DNA of 39,447 nt, taken from positions 1 through 39,447 of the forward strand of contig CACJRN010000013.1 in NCBI GenBank assembly GCA_902595845.1, read 5' to 3'. Numbering within the stretch: position 1 is the first letter of the stretch; every line of letters begins with the position of its first letter. Under the pieces are notes generated by a model, which had not been told where the DNA came from, searched no databases, and worked only from the letters and a program-made list of their open reading frames with translations. A program made the translations under genes and the position numbers. This DNA comes from an uncultured Gammaproteobacteria bacterium (GTDB lineage: Bacteria > Pseudomonadota > Gammaproteobacteria > Steroidobacterales > UBA11654). This document shows positions 20,544 through 33,317 of the stretch, piece after piece.

Positions 20544-21314
20544 ATGGCAAACATCATAGTAATTGCAAATCAGAAAGGAGGGGTTGGGAAAACCACAACA
20601 TCCATCAACCTCGCCGCCGCTTTGGGTCAGCTTGGCAAGAAGACCCTGCTGGTTGATCTTGATTCTCAGGGCAATGCCTCAAGTGCATGCGGCCTCAGCC
20701 ATGACCAGGCAACACCGACTATTTATGACCTGCTTTTAGGAGAGGTTGATGCCAGCCAATGTATCAAAAGAGCTGCAGAAGACGGTTTTGATATCATTCC
20801 ATCTAACAGAGACCTGATGGCTGCAGAAATACAACTCTTAGAGTTAGAAGAGAGGGAGTTAATTTTAAAAAAAGCACTCGATGGCATAACAAGCCGCTAT
20901 GACTTTATCGTTATTGATTCTCCACCATCGATGAACATACTCACATTGAATGCGTTGTCTTTCGCCGAAAGCCTGATTATACCAGTACAGTGCGAGTATT
21001 ATGCTCTTGAGGGCATGACAGGAATGCTTGAGTCAATTTACCAAATTAAAGACAGTGTCAACCCAAAACTCGACCTATTGGGTGTTGTCAGAACCATGTA
21101 TGACAGCAGAAATAGCCTTGCTGTAGAGGTTTCAGCCCAACTGAAAAAATATTTTCACGACAAGCTTTTTTGGACATTTATTCCTCGCAATGTTCGCCTT
21201 GCAGAGGCCCCAAGCCATGGAATGTCAGCCCTAAAATATGATCCCAATTGCTCTGGTTCTAAGGCGTATTTATCCCTTGCCAAAGAGGTTGCCAAAAAAA
21301 CCATGGAATCATAA
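20544..21314 (+). CDS. parA: Chromosome partitioning ATPase ParA (Soj)
   Basis: Deviant Walker ATPase that moves ParB-parS complexes over the nucleoid. It has 256 residues without an N-terminal DNA-binding domain, so it is the chromosomal type. The deviant Walker A is KGGVGKTT (11-18), with lysines at both ends. LLVDLDSQGNASS and FIVIDSPPSMNILTLNAL mark the A' and B motifs. The ATG directly follows the rsmG stop codon. parB begins 23 bases after its end. The partner site parS is within recF. Confidence 0.96.
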   Translation: MANIIVIANQKGGVGKTTTSINLAAALGQLGKKTLLVDLDSQGNASSACGLSHDQATPTIYDLLLGEVDASQCIKRAAEDGFDIIPSNRDLMAAEIQLLELEERELILKKALDGITSRYDFIVIDSPPSMNILTLNALSFAESLIIPVQCEYYALEGMTGMLESIYQIKDSVNPKLDLLGVVRTMYDSRNSLAVEVSAQLKKYFHDKLFWTFIPRNVRLAEAPSHGMSALKYDPNCSGSKAYLSLAKEVAKKTMES

Positions 21315-21337
21315 AAGAACGAGGTTAAACTAAACAC

Positions 21338-22216
21338 ATGTCAGACAAAAGAAAAAGTCTAGGTAGGGGCTTAGATGCTTTGTTGGGACAGTCTGTAGAA
21401 AACGAAGCAAAAAGCGACAAACAAGGCTTGTCTGAGATCAGTATAGAACAAATTGGCCCAGGGCCATTTCAGCCGAGAAAACAAATTGAAGAGTCTCAGC
21501 TTAAAGAGCTCGCTCAATCCATTGAAGCACAGGGCGTAATCCAACCGATTGTTGTCAGAGAGAGAGCGCTTGCTGATTCTCATACTGGAGTCAAATACGA
21601 GATCATTGCAGGCGAGAGAAGGTGGAGAGCCTCTCAGATAGCTGGATTAGAGAGTATCCCAGCCGTTGTGAGAACCATTGCTGATTCTGCAGCCGTTGCT
21701 GTCGCACTTATTGAAAACATTCAAAGAGAGAACCTTAACCCTCTTGAAGAAGCAAACGCATTTCAACGCTTGATAATGGAGTATGAGATGAGCCATCAAG
21801 AGGTAGCAAATGCTGTTGGTAGAGCGCGAGCAAGCATCAGTAACGCACTCAGACTCCTCGATCTGCCGAGCAGTGTGCAGGAATTGGTTAACAAGAAAGA
21901 ATTGAGCATGGGCCACGCAAGGGCACTGCTTTCTATTCAAGACAGAAGCATGCAATTAGAGGTTGCAAACCTTATAGTCGAAAAGGGCCTCTCGGTGAGA
22001 GAGGCAGAGAGCTTGGTCAGAAAAATTGTTGACAAGAAACAGCCAAAAAAATCAAAACCAGCAGCTGATCCAGACATCCAGAGACTCGAAAACCAATTGA
22101 CCAGTCAGTTGGGAGCAAAAGTAACAATTAAACATAAAAAATCTGGCGCAGGAACGTTGAGTATTAAATATTCAAGCTCAGACGAGCTTGAAGGAATACT
22201 TTCAAAAATAAAGTAA
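21338..22216 (+). CDS. parB: Chromosome partitioning protein ParB (Spo0J)
   Basis: CTP-dependent DNA clamp that binds parS. It has 292 residues. The start SDKRKSLGRGLDALLG is the typical ParB N-terminus that contacts ParA. The N-terminal CTPase domain has PGPFQPRK and the GERRWRA box, followed by ENIQRENLNPLEEA. The central helix-turn-helix (SHQEVANAVGRARASISNALRLL) reads parS, and a basic linker leads to a C-terminal dimerisation domain. Its matching site is very likely the palindrome at 5209-5224. The ATP synthase operon follows 9 bases downstream. Confidence 0.96.
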   Translation: MSDKRKSLGRGLDALLGQSVENEAKSDKQGLSEISIEQIGPGPFQPRKQIEESQLKELAQSIEAQGVIQPIVVRERALADSHTGVKYEIIAGERRWRASQIAGLESIPAVVRTIADSAAVAVALIENIQRENLNPLEEANAFQRLIMEYEMSHQEVANAVGRARASISNALRLLDLPSSVQELVNKKELSMGHARALLSIQDRSMQLEVANLIVEKGLSVREAESLVRKIVDKKQPKKSKPAADPDIQRLENQLTSQLGAKVTIKHKKSGAGTLSIKYSSSDELEGILSKIK

Positions 22217-22225
22217 TCAAAGCAA

Positions 22226-23516
<1,291 letters not shown>

Positions 23517-23532
23517 TTTTTTAACCATTTAA

Positions 23533-23793
<261 letters not shown>

Positions 23794-23814
23794 TCAACTT
23801 AAGCGGAAAGTAAT

Positions 23815-24285
23815 ATGAGCTTGAATGCAACACTGCTGATACAAATGACCGTCTTTGCGGTGGTCGTACTTTTTAGCATGAAGTTTATTTGGCCGATGAT
23901 AATGGAGGCCATAGAGGAAAGAAATAAAAACATATCCGATGGTTTAGCTGCAGCTGAGCAAGGACAAAAAAAGCTGAGCGAGGCTGAAACAGAGGTAAAT
24001 GCACTCATTAAAGAAGCAAAGCAGCAGGCCACAACAATTCTAGACCAGGCAAACACAAGGGCCTCTGGAATAGTGGAGTCAGCAAAGAGCGAAGGCACAT
24101 CAGAGCGAGATAAAATCATATCCACTGCTCACGATGAGGCACAACAGGAAATCTCCAAGCTTCGCGAAGGCTTAAGAAAAGAGGTTGCTGTCTTGGCAAT
24201 AAGTGGTGCTGAGAAAATCCTCTCAAGAGAGATCAACAAAGCAGACCACAAAGACATGCTCGATGAGTTGGCAAATAAACTGTAA
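23815..24285 (+). CDS. atpF: ATP synthase Fo subunit b
   Basis: Peripheral-stalk subunit linking the membrane sector to F1. It has 156 residues (E. coli 156): one N-terminal membrane helix (about 6-26, LLIQMTVFAVVVLFSMKFIWP), then a long charged, alanine-rich coiled coil that dimerises. The PM-x-x-x-x-E-x-R region after the helix (WPMIMEAIEERNKNI) is the conserved junction. It lies between atpE and atpH, 21 bases after atpE. Confidence 0.95.
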   Translation: MSLNATLLIQMTVFAVVVLFSMKFIWPMIMEAIEERNKNISDGLAAAEQGQKKLSEAETEVNALIKEAKQQATTILDQANTRASGIVESAKSEGTSERDKIISTAHDEAQQEISKLREGLRKEVAVLAISGAEKILSREINKADHKDMLDELANKL

Positions 24286-24287
24286 TT

Positions 24288-24836
24288 ATGTCTGAATCAA
24301 AAACAATCGCCCGACCATACGCAAACGCTTGCTTTGAAATAGCTCAAGAAAGCGGCAATGCAGAAGAGTGGTTGTTGTTTCTTGAGAACGCAGCAGAGGT
24401 GGTAAAAGACAGTGCAATGTTAAACCTTGTCAAATCTCCTGGCATAGATAAACAAGCACTTGCAAAAACCATCTTTTCTATCAGCAATAGAGCATCGGGC
24501 GCTCCGGAGTCTGAAGACAGAATGAATTTTATTTCATTGCTGTCACAAAACTCACGGCTTGAAGCGCTTCCAGAGATAAAGAAACAGTTTCAACAAATGA
24601 AACAAGAGCTTGAGAGGGTTGTTGAGGCAACAATTACTACAGCTAGTGAAATCAGCGAAGAGTCTCTAAATACTATAAAAGCAGCACTTGAAACCAAGCT
24701 TAATCAATCAGTAAGTATTGAGGTAATGATGGATGAAGGCCTTATAGGTGGGGCAAAGATCCAAATCGGCGACAGCATGATTGATGCCTCTGTTAGGTCC
24801 CAGATAGATGAGCTGGGTAGAATTTTAACGAATTAA
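24288..24836 (+). CDS. atpH: ATP synthase F1 subunit delta
   Basis: Cytoplasmic stator protein that joins the b-subunit stalk to the top of the alpha3beta3 hexamer. It has 182 residues (E. coli 177), with the N-terminal signature TIARPYANACFEIA and the C-terminal GLIGGAKIQIGDSMIDASVRSQIDEL, both standard for the family. The ATG is 2 bases after the atpF stop. Confidence 0.95.
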   Translation: MSESKTIARPYANACFEIAQESGNAEEWLLFLENAAEVVKDSAMLNLVKSPGIDKQALAKTIFSISNRASGAPESEDRMNFISLLSQNSRLEALPEIKKQFQQMKQELERVVEATITTASEISEESLNTIKAALETKLNQSVSIEVMMDEGLIGGAKIQIGDSMIDASVRSQIDELGRILTN

Positions 24837-24854
24837 TGAAATAAGGAAAGAGAG

Positions 24855-26396
24855 ATGGCAACCAAAGCATCTGAAATAAGTGAATTAATAAAACAACAAA
24901 TTAAAAACTTCGAACACGAAGCCAAATCATCCGACGTTGGGACAGTTGTTTCTGTAACAGATGGTATCACCAGAATACATGGATTAAACGACGTCCAGTA
25001 CGGAGAGATGATAGAGTTTCCTGGCGATACATTTGGCTTGGCCCTTAACTTGGAACAAGACTCAGTCGGAGCAGTGGTATTAGGCGACTACACCCACATT
25101 TCTGAGGGAGCACAAGTAAAAACAACCAATAGAATTCTTGAAGTGCCAGTTGGCGAAGGCTTGCTTGGTAGGGTTGTCGACTCCTTGGGAACGCCCCTCG
25201 ATGGAAAAGGAGCCGTTTCCTCAGACCAAACAGCACCAATAGAAAAAGTTGCACCAGGCGTCATCTCAAGACAGTCAGTCGACCAACCAGTTCAAACCGG
25301 GCTTAAGTCGATTGATGCAATGGTACCAATCGGAAGAGGTCAGCGAGAGCTTATCATTGGTGATAGACAAACAGGAAAAACAGCGGTTGCTGTTGACACC
25401 ATAATCAACCAAAAAGGCACAGGGATAAAATGTATCTACGTTGCGGTGGGCCAGAAAAACTCTTCTGTTGCTAATGTGGTTAAGAAGTTAGAGGAAGAAG
25501 GCGCATTAGAGCACACAATCATTGTCAATGCTGCAGCATCCGATTCAGCTGCCATGCAGTATATTGCTCCATATTCAGGCTGTGCCATGGGCGAGTACTT
25601 CCGAGACAAAGGCGAGGACGCACTAATCATTTTTGATGACTTAACCAAACAAGCCTGGGCATATAGGCAAGTATCGCTCCTATTAAAAAGACCCCCTGGA
25701 AGAGAGGCTTATCCTGGCGACGTATTTTATCTTCACTCAAGATTGCTTGAGAGAGCAGCAAGGGTGAATGCTGAGTATGTAGAAAAAGAAACAGGCGGGA
25801 AAGTGAAGGGCCAAACAGGCTCGTTAACCGCATTGCCAATCATTGAAACACAAGCGGGCGACGTTTCTGCTTTTGTTCCAACAAACGTGATTTCAATTAC
25901 AGACGGACAAATATACCTAGAAAGTGATTTATTCAATGCGGGCATTAGACCGGCGATAAATGCTGGTTTATCTGTCTCCAGGGTGGGCGGCGCAGCGCAA
26001 ACAAAAATCATTAAAAAACTCGGCGGTGGTGTCAGGCTGGCATTGGCTCAATATCGTGAGCTTGCAGCATTTGCCCAGTTCGCATCTGATCTTGATGAAG
26101 CCACAAGGAAGCAGTTAGAAAGAGGCCAGAGAGTAACAGAGCTAATGAAGCAAAAACAATACGCTCCTCTGACTGTAGCAGAAATGGCTGTGTCCCTTTA
26201 TGCTGCGAACGAGGGCTATCTTGATGATGTCCCAGCAGATAAGATTGTCGATTTCGAGACAGCGCTGCATGCAAACTTTGTTGACTCAGCCTCTGATCTT
26301 GCTCAAAAGATCAATGACACTGGCGACTACAACGATGAAATCGAAGCGGAGCTCAAAAAGTTCGTTGAAGATTTTAAAGCAACTGGCACCTATTAA
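24855..26396 (+). CDS. atpA: ATP synthase F1 subunit alpha
   Basis: Nucleotide-binding, non-catalytic subunit of the alpha3beta3 hexamer, 513 residues as in E. coli. The P-loop GDRQTGKTA follows [10 protein letters not shown]. Other family blocks are [49 protein letters not shown] (written here only as a location, about residues 257-289) and the alpha signature [17 protein letters not shown]. An AAGGAAAGAGAG region precedes the ATG, 18 bases after atpH. Confidence 0.98.
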   Translation: MATKASEISELIKQQIKNFEHEAKSSDVGTVVSVTDGITRIHGLNDVQYGEMIEFPGDTFGLALNLEQDSVGAVVLGDYTHISEGAQVKTTNRILEVPVGEGLLGRVVDSLGTPLDGKGAVSSDQTAPIEKVAPGVISRQSVDQPVQTGLKSIDAMVPIGRGQRELIIGDRQTGKTAVAVDTIINQKGTGIKCIYVAVGQKNSSVANVVKKLEEEGALEHTIIVNAAASDSAAMQYIAPYSGCAMGEYFRDKGEDALIIFDDLTKQAWAYRQVSLLLKRPPGREAYPGDVFYLHSRLLERAARVNAEYVEKETGGKVKGQTGSLTALPIIETQAGDVSAFVPTNVISITDGQIYLESDLFNAGIRPAINAGLSVSRVGGAAQTKIIKKLGGGVRLALAQYRELAAFAQFASDLDEATRKQLERGQRVTELMKQKQYAPLTVAEMAVSLYAANEGYLDDVPADKIVDFETALHANFVDSASDLAQKINDTGDYNDEIEAELKKFVEDFKATGTY

Positions 26397-26398
26397 TT

Positions 26399-27259
26399 AT
26401 GGCAAACGAAAAGGAAATTCGAACAAAAATTGGGAGTGTTAAAAACACCCAAAAAATTACGAAGGCGATGGAAATGGTTGCGGCAAGCAAGATGCGTCGA
26501 ACACAGGAAACAATGAAAAAAGCGTTGCCATATGCAGACAAAATCAGAGCTGTGATAGGACATATCTATAAAGCGAATCCGGACTACAAGCACCCCTTTC
26601 TTGAAAAACGTGAAGTCAAAACAGCCGGCTACATTGTTGTTAGTTCCGATAGAGGGCTTTGTGGCGGGCTCAATGTAAACATGTTCAGAGGACTAATTGC
26701 CAAACTAAAAGAGAACAAAAGCAATCAAATTGATTCAAAACTTTGCCTTGTTGGAGCAAAGGCAGTCCAGTTTTTTAGGTCTGTGGATGTGGATGTCATA
26801 GCAGCAGCATCACATCTTGGTGAAGAGCCACAAGTTGAAGATTTGGTTGGGGCAATCAAAACCATGTTGGATGAATACAATGAAGGCAAAATAGATCAGC
26901 TTTTTATTGTGCACAATGATTTTGTAAACACAATGACACAAAAACCAGAGATTAAAACACTGCTGCCAATAGACCCAGAAGATGGAGAGCAAATGCAAGA
27001 ACATTGGGATTATATTTATGAGCCAGACTCGAAAGAGCTTTTGGATTATATCTTGATGAGGTACATCGAGTCACAAGTCTATCGAGCAGTGGTTGAAAAT
27101 GTAGCATGTGAAATGGCAGCAAAAATGGTTGCCATGAAAAGTGCAACAGACAATGCAGGAAAATTAATAGACCAGCTTGAGCTTGATTATAACAAAGCAA
27201 GACAAGCGGCAATCACACAAGAAATTTCAGAAATAGTTGGCGGCGCAGCTGCAGTTTAA
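26399..27259 (+). CDS. atpG: ATP synthase F1 subunit gamma
   Basis: Central rotor shaft. It has 286 residues (E. coli 287). The N-terminal helix shows [20 protein letters not shown] and ASKMRR, and the C-terminal helix shows [36 protein letters not shown] (about residues 246-281), both of the long coiled coil that turns inside the hexamer. [10 protein letters not shown] in the middle is also typical. The ATG lies 2 bases after the atpA stop. Confidence 0.97.
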   Translation: MANEKEIRTKIGSVKNTQKITKAMEMVAASKMRRTQETMKKALPYADKIRAVIGHIYKANPDYKHPFLEKREVKTAGYIVVSSDRGLCGGLNVNMFRGLIAKLKENKSNQIDSKLCLVGAKAVQFFRSVDVDVIAAASHLGEEPQVEDLVGAIKTMLDEYNEGKIDQLFIVHNDFVNTMTQKPEIKTLLPIDPEDGEQMQEHWDYIYEPDSKELLDYILMRYIESQVYRAVVENVACEMAAKMVAMKSATDNAGKLIDQLELDYNKARQAAITQEISEIVGGAAAV

Positions 27260-28654
<1,395 letters not shown>

Positions 28655-28657
28655 CCC

Positions 28658-29074
28658 ATGAGCTCGATTAGGGTAGAAATTGTCAGTGCAGAAGTAGCCA
28701 TTTTTTCTGGCGAAGCATCAATGGTTGTTGCGCCAGGCAAGGACGGCGATTTGGGAATTGCACCAAAACATACACCCCTCCTTACTACACTTAGACCAGG
28801 AGAGATCGAGCTTCATCAAGAAGGCGCTGAAAAAGAATACATTTATATCACAGGCGGGATTCTTGAGGTTCAGCCACATATGGTTACCATTCTGGCTGAT
28901 TCAGCAACACATTCTGACAAAATCGATGAAGAGGCCGCGCTTGAAGCCAAGAATCAGGCAGAAGAGGCGCTAAAAGGGGCGGATAAAAAAGAAGATCTGG
29001 AGCAAGCTCAGGCTCAGCTAGTAGAGGCAGCAGCCCGATATAGCGCTGTGAAGAAGCTCAAAGGACGCAAATAA
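28658..29074 (+). CDS. atpC: ATP synthase F1 subunit epsilon
   Basis: Rotor-foot subunit that couples gamma to the c ring and can inhibit hydrolysis. It has 138 residues (E. coli 139). The N-terminal beta-sandwich has FSGEASMVVAPGKDGDLGIAPKHTPLLT and ITGGILEVQPHMVTILADSA (about residues 15-43 and 65-84). The C-terminal helical hairpin is charged and alanine-rich. The ATG is 3 bases after the atpD stop. It closes the atp operon. Confidence 0.95.
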   Translation: MSSIRVEIVSAEVAIFSGEASMVVAPGKDGDLGIAPKHTPLLTTLRPGEIELHQEGAEKEYIYITGGILEVQPHMVTILADSATHSDKIDEEAALEAKNQAEEALKGADKKEDLEQAQAQLVEAAARYSAVKKLKGRK

Positions 29075-29091
29075 AGCCATAAATTTCCCTT

Positions 29092-29117
29092 AAAATACTG
29101 GTTTTTTTGGGTATTTT
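29092..29117 (+). terminator. Weak AT-rich hairpin after atpC
   Basis: AAAATAC at 29092-29098 pairs with GTATTTT at 29111-29117 around a 12-base T-rich loop, within the 73-base gap between atpC and glmU. The stem has only one G-C pair and is not followed by a long T run. It is at best a leaky attenuator. This gap is the largest break in the rightward series after mnmG, so some transcript ends or starts here are plausible. Confidence 0.25.
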
Positions 29118-29147
29118 CTATTTAAACTACGCAGCCATTTCTTCAAA

Positions 29148-30527
29148 ATGTCAATTATGGCTTGGACAGCAGTAATATTAGCAGCAGGAAAGGGCACAAG
29201 AATGGCCTCCTGCAAACCGAAGGCACTCCAGATGCTTGCTGGAAGAACTCTTATCGGGCATGTTCTGAATACACTTGATAATCTAAGCATTGATGAGGCT
29301 GTAATCATACATTCTCCTGAAGCAAAAAGTGATTTTGAAGAAGAACTAATAGGCCGCAACAATATAACCTATGTTGAGCAAAAAGAAGCGTTAGGAACCG
29401 CGCACGCTTTAAAAACTGCACTTCCCCATGTCTCAACAGATAACCTCTTGGTCCTTCTAGGAGATGTACCTCTGCTTTCAGGGTTTACAATCAGCAAGTT
29501 ACAGGAAGAGGTTAAAAAAAATGACCTTGTGGTTTTAACTGGAACAGTAGATAACCCTTCTGGTTATGGAAGAATATGCAAAGATTCTGATGGAAAACCA
29601 AGCGCCATTATTGAAGAGTTGGATTGTGATGATGAGCAGAGAAAAATAAAGGAAATAAACTCAGGAATTATGGCTTTCAAGACAAATGTTGCTACAAACC
29701 TTGTGGAGAAAATAAAACCAAACCCAAAAAAAAATGAGTACTACCTTACAGATGCCATAGAAATCGCTTACCATGAAGGCATACAGGCGAGCACCTATTT
29801 GACTTCAGAAGAAGAGGTTTTTGGTGTGAATTCAAAAAAAGACTTGTCAGAGGCTGAAAAAATTAACAGAAAAAACATAACAGATAAACTGATGGATAGC
29901 GGCGTAACAATCATTGACCCCAATAGGGTTGATGTCAGGGGCACGCTTTCTTGTGGCCAAAATGTAACCATAGATGTAAATACAGTTTTTATTGGCGATG
30001 TGAAACTGGGAGACAATGTCACAATTGCACCATTCACCATTGTTTCCAATAGCGTCATCGGTGACGGTACAAGCATTTATTCACATTCAAACATAGATGG
30101 AGCTGATATTGGCTCAAGCTGCAATATTGGGCCATATGCCAGGATTAGGCCGCAAACAAAACTAGAAGAAGGAGCTAGAGTCGGCAACTTTGTTGAGACG
30201 AAAAAGTCGGTGATTGGAAAAGGTTCAAAAGTAAACCACCTGACATATATTGGTGACGCAAAAATCGGTGAGAAAACAAACATTGGAGCAGGGACAATCA
30301 CATGCAATTATGATGGCGTAAACAAGCATCAAACAAAAATAGGCGACGAGGTTTTTATTGGTTCTGGGGTAGAGCTTGTGGCCCCAATAGAGGTTGAAAA
30401 TGGAGCTACAGTTGGAGCAGGCTCAACAGTATCAAAGCACGTACCCGCAGATAAACTCACAATTGAGCGATCAAAACAAAAAACGATCGATGGCTGGAAG
30501 AGACCAACCAAAAAGGAAGAAAAGTAA
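29148..30527 (+). CDS. glmU: Bifunctional UDP-N-acetylglucosamine pyrophosphorylase / glucosamine-1-phosphate acetyltransferase
   Basis: Makes UDP-GlcNAc, precursor of peptidoglycan and LPS, from glucosamine-1-phosphate by acetylation followed by uridylyl transfer. It has 459 residues (E. coli 456). The N-terminal uridyltransferase domain opens with AVILAAGKGTRM and has LLGDVPLL and the EINSGIMAF block. The C-terminal left-handed beta-helix has repeated hexapeptides (for example IGDGTSIYSHSNIDGADIG) and the acetyltransferase blocks VNHLTYIGDAKIG and NIGAGTITCNYDG. ATG at 29148 is taken; ATG at 29157 is an equal alternative. Its last base is the first base of glmS. Confidence 0.96.
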   Translation: MSIMAWTAVILAAGKGTRMASCKPKALQMLAGRTLIGHVLNTLDNLSIDEAVIIHSPEAKSDFEEELIGRNNITYVEQKEALGTAHALKTALPHVSTDNLLVLLGDVPLLSGFTISKLQEEVKKNDLVVLTGTVDNPSGYGRICKDSDGKPSAIIEELDCDDEQRKIKEINSGIMAFKTNVATNLVEKIKPNPKKNEYYLTDAIEIAYHEGIQASTYLTSEEEVFGVNSKKDLSEAEKINRKNITDKLMDSGVTIIDPNRVDVRGTLSCGQNVTIDVNTVFIGDVKLGDNVTIAPFTIVSNSVIGDGTSIYSHSNIDGADIGSSCNIGPYARIRPQTKLEEGARVGNFVETKKSVIGKGSKVNHLTYIGDAKIGEKTNIGAGTITCNYDGVNKHQTKIGDEVFIGSGVELVAPIEVENGATVGAGSTVSKHVPADKLTIERSKQKTIDGWKRPTKKEEK

Positions 30528-32353
30528 TGTGTGGAATCATTGGCGCAACCTCCTCTAGAGGCGTTGGAAAAATCTTAGTTAATGGGCTGAAGAAAATGGA
30601 GTATCGCGGTTATGACTCAGCCGGACTCGTTTTGAATCAGGATGAAGCAGTATTTCAACTAAGAACTCTTGGCAAGGTTTCAAACCTTGAAGAGCTGATG
30701 ACAAAAGAAAGGCCAAAAGCTAATTCCGGCATTGCACACACTAGATGGGCAACACATGGTGTCCCATCAGAGACAAATGCACACCCCCATGGGTCCAATG
30801 GAAATATATACATTGTTCACAATGGAATCATTGAAAACCACGATGAGCTGAGAGAAAGGCTTGTAAATGAAGGCTATGAGATTCAGTCACAAACCGATTC
30901 AGAATTGATTGCTCACCTGATCCATTTCAATAAAGAAAAAGGCAAAACCACATTGGACGCACTAATTGAGACAACAAAAGAGCTTGATGGCGCATACTCT
31001 ATTGCTGTAATCGACACAGAGGAAAAAGGAAAAATATTTGCAGCCAAACAAAAAAGCCCTCTTTTGGTTGGAAAAGGGATAGAGGAAAATTTTATCGCCT
31101 CAGACCCGCTCGCTATAGCTGGCCTTGCCGAATCTTTCTATCTACTTGAAGACGGCGACTTTGCAGAAATAACCAAAGATGAAATTAAAATTGTTGGCAG
31201 CAATGGTGAGGCGCTCTCAAGAGAAGAGACCATAATAGACACAAGCGTGAAGGAAGCCTCGAAAGACGGCTATAAACATTTCATGGAAAAAGAAATATAT
31301 GAGCAGCCTCAAGCAATTACAAATGCAATCGAAGGAAGGACTGCAGATGGAGAAGTTTTAGATAATATTTTTGGGTTGGGATCATCCGAAGCTTTTAAGG
31401 GCGTCAAAAGAATTCAGTTTGTAGCCTGCGGCACAAGCCTGCATGCAGCTAAAACCGCCAGAAAATGGTTCGAAGAACTCTGTGAGACACCTTGCTACAT
31501 AGATTTTGCAAGCGAATACAGGTATCGAAACCCACTTGTTGAAGATGATACTTTGTTTGTATGCATATCTCAGTCGGGAGAAACGGCCGACACTATGGCA
31601 GCGCTTAATTATGCAAAAGATGAAAAATATTTAGGCATCGTCACAATCTGTAATGTTCCTACGAGCACCATGGCCAGAGAATCTGATTGGAAGATATTCA
31701 CAAACGCAGGCCCAGAGATAGGCGTAGCTTCAACTAAAGCCTTCACAACACAACTTGCAGCACTGCTTTTGTTGGCTTGTTCGATATCAAAAAGCAAAAA
31801 CTTAAACAAAGATAAAAGAGCAGACGCAATCAATGACCTTCTTAACACGCCTTCGCTTGTGAAAGAATCATTTGGGCTAAAAAGACACATCGATGAGATA
31901 GTTGAGAAAATTGCTGACAAAAAGAATGCTTTGTATTTGGGCAGGGGTGTTTACTTCTCAATTGCACAAGAGGGCGCACTGAAATTCAAAGAGATTACTT
32001 ATATTCATGCTGAAGCATATCCAGCGGGAGAGTTAAAGCACGGTCCGCTTGCACTTGTTGATGAGATGACACCTGTTGTGGCCCTTGCGCCGGAAGACGA
32101 ACTTGTGGAAAAACTTTTGTCTAACCTCGAAGAAGTTAAGTCAAGAGGGGGGACTCTTTATATCTTTGGAAATGCAACCTCCAAGATAAAAATTGAAAAA
32201 GGAAAGTTCATGAATATGCCGAAGTGTGGTTATTACAATGCACCCATCGTTTATACAATACCTCTGCAAATTTTGGCATACGAAGTTGCATGCTCAATAG
32301 GAACAGATCTAGATCAACCTAGAAATCTCGCGAAATCAGTGACGGTGGAGTAG
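30527..32353 (+). CDS. glmS: Glutamine--fructose-6-phosphate aminotransferase (isomerizing)
   Basis: Forms glucosamine-6-phosphate from fructose-6-phosphate and glutamine, the entry step to amino sugars; GlmU later acts in the same pathway. It has 608 residues (E. coli 609). The start MCGIIGA exposes the catalytic cysteine after removal of Met. The glutaminase domain has HTRWATHG, and two SIS sugar-isomerase domains follow (VACGTSLHAAK, SQSGETADT). The tail is the standard PRNLAKSVTVE. The ATG overlaps the glmU TAA by one base. No glmS ribozyme is possible in the one-base junction. Its TAG stop forms the outer end of an inverted repeat. Confidence 0.98.
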   Translation: MCGIIGATSSRGVGKILVNGLKKMEYRGYDSAGLVLNQDEAVFQLRTLGKVSNLEELMTKERPKANSGIAHTRWATHGVPSETNAHPHGSNGNIYIVHNGIIENHDELRERLVNEGYEIQSQTDSELIAHLIHFNKEKGKTTLDALIETTKELDGAYSIAVIDTEEKGKIFAAKQKSPLLVGKGIEENFIASDPLAIAGLAESFYLLEDGDFAEITKDEIKIVGSNGEALSREETIIDTSVKEASKDGYKHFMEKEIYEQPQAITNAIEGRTADGEVLDNIFGLGSSEAFKGVKRIQFVACGTSLHAAKTARKWFEELCETPCYIDFASEYRYRNPLVEDDTLFVCISQSGETADTMAALNYAKDEKYLGIVTICNVPTSTMARESDWKIFTNAGPEIGVASTKAFTTQLAALLLLACSISKSKNLNKDKRADAINDLLNTPSLVKESFGLKRHIDEIVEKIADKKNALYLGRGVYFSIAQEGALKFKEITYIHAEAYPAGELKHGPLALVDEMTPVVALAPEDELVEKLLSNLEEVKSRGGTLYIFGNATSKIKIEKGKFMNMPKCGYYNAPIVYTIPLQILAYEVACSIGTDLDQPRNLAKSVTVE

Positions 32354-32369
32354 TTTTGAACAGTGATTT
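32351..32369 (+). repeat. Left arm of inverted repeat flanking the nuclease gene
   Basis: TAGTTTTGAACAGTGATTT at 32351-32369 matches, at 18 of 19 positions, the reverse complement of 33324-33342. The inner 15 bases (32355-32369) match perfectly. The arm begins with the glmS stop codon and ends 6 bases before the nuclease ATG. No matching transposase was recognised, so an element boundary or a regulatory site are both open. Confidence 0.8.
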
Positions 32370-32375
32370 AAGTAT

Positions 32376-33317
32376 ATGAATTATCTGAGAGTAGTTTTAG
32401 GCAAGCAACATATGTTTTTCAGTGACTGCTTTGAAAGCGGTTATATCGGTGTCGATTTTAGCATGGATATAGATTTCTCAAATGACCTTCCTGATAATTG
32501 GAGAAAATTTAATAAAAAATATATACCTGAGTATTTAGAAAGACATCCAGGTGCATCCAAAATTAAAGCGGGTCTTGCTTGTGGAGCAATCCACACTTTG
32601 GCAAAGTTTCTCGAGCAGGGCGATATTATATTGTCGCCAGACGGACAAGGTAATTATCATCTCGGTGAAATTTGTAGTGACTATTTTTATGTTGAGGGAG
32701 ATGCTGAACACTTCTTAAGACATAGAAGAAATGTTAATTGGTTGAATAAAACAATTAAAAGGGAGGATATGAGCGATCCCCTAAAAAACTCGTCTGGTTC
32801 AATTTCAACAATATGTAACCTTACTCAATACTCTGAAGAGATCAGAAAACTAATGGGCGATAGTGAATCAAGTCCAGTAGTAAGCAATGATAGCGACATA
32901 GAAAATCCAAGTGAGTTTGTTTTAGAAGAACACTTAGAGGACTTCTTAGTTAAAAACTGGACGCAAACTGACCTTTCTGAAACATACGACATTTTTGAAG
33001 ATGATGAGTTTACAGGACGACAGTACCAAACAGATACAGGTCCCATAGATATTCTTGCAATCAGCAAGGACAGAAAAGAACTTTTAGTAATTGAGTTAAA
33101 AAAAGGAAGAGCGAGTGATAGGGTTATAGGACAGATCCAGAGATATATGGGTTATATAAAAGATGAAATTGCTGAAGATGATCAAGAGGTTAAAGGCATA
33201 ATAATCGCATTTGAAGACGATCAAAGAATAAGAAGAGCATTAAGCGTTACAAATAATATTGAATTTTATAGATACAGAATTAATTTTAATTTAAAAAAAG
33301 TCACAGATAATGAGTAA
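32376..33317 (+). CDS. Predicted PDDEXK (NucS-like) nuclease with N-terminal PUA/EVE-like domain
   Basis: Probable DNA endonuclease of 313 residues. The C-terminal half matches the NucS-type PDDEXK core: EEHLEDFLVKNW, then D225 in GPIDILA, E240 and K242 in VIELKKG, and RASDRVIGQIQRYMGYI with its conserved Gln. The N-terminal half (about 1-155; LACGAIHTL, LGEICSDYFY, HRRNVNWL, SSGSISTI) resembles the PUA/EVE-like domains attached to restriction nucleases, some of which read modified bases. That part is less certain. Modification-dependent restriction is therefore an inference; mismatch cleavage as in NucS is less likely because of the fused domain. The gene stands alone between 19-bp inverted repeats, directly after glmS. 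No methyltransferase is nearby. Confidence 0.7.
   Translation: MNYLRVVLGKQHMFFSDCFESGYIGVDFSMDIDFSNDLPDNWRKFNKKYIPEYLERHPGASKIKAGLACGAIHTLAKFLEQGDIILSPDGQGNYHLGEICSDYFYVEGDAEHFLRHRRNVNWLNKTIKREDMSDPLKNSSGSISTICNLTQYSEEIRKLMGDSESSPVVSNDSDIENPSEFVLEEHLEDFLVKNWTQTDLSETYDIFEDDEFTGRQYQTDTGPIDILAISKDRKELLVIELKKGRASDRVIGQIQRYMGYIKDEIAEDDQEVKGIIIAFEDDQRIRRALSVTNNIEFYRYRINFNLKKVTDNE

Noticed and set aside
32376-33317. Calling the nuclease NucS/EndoMS mismatch endonuclease
   Set aside because: Only the PDDEXK core matches; the N-terminal half differs from NucS, and no beta-clamp-binding tail was recognised.
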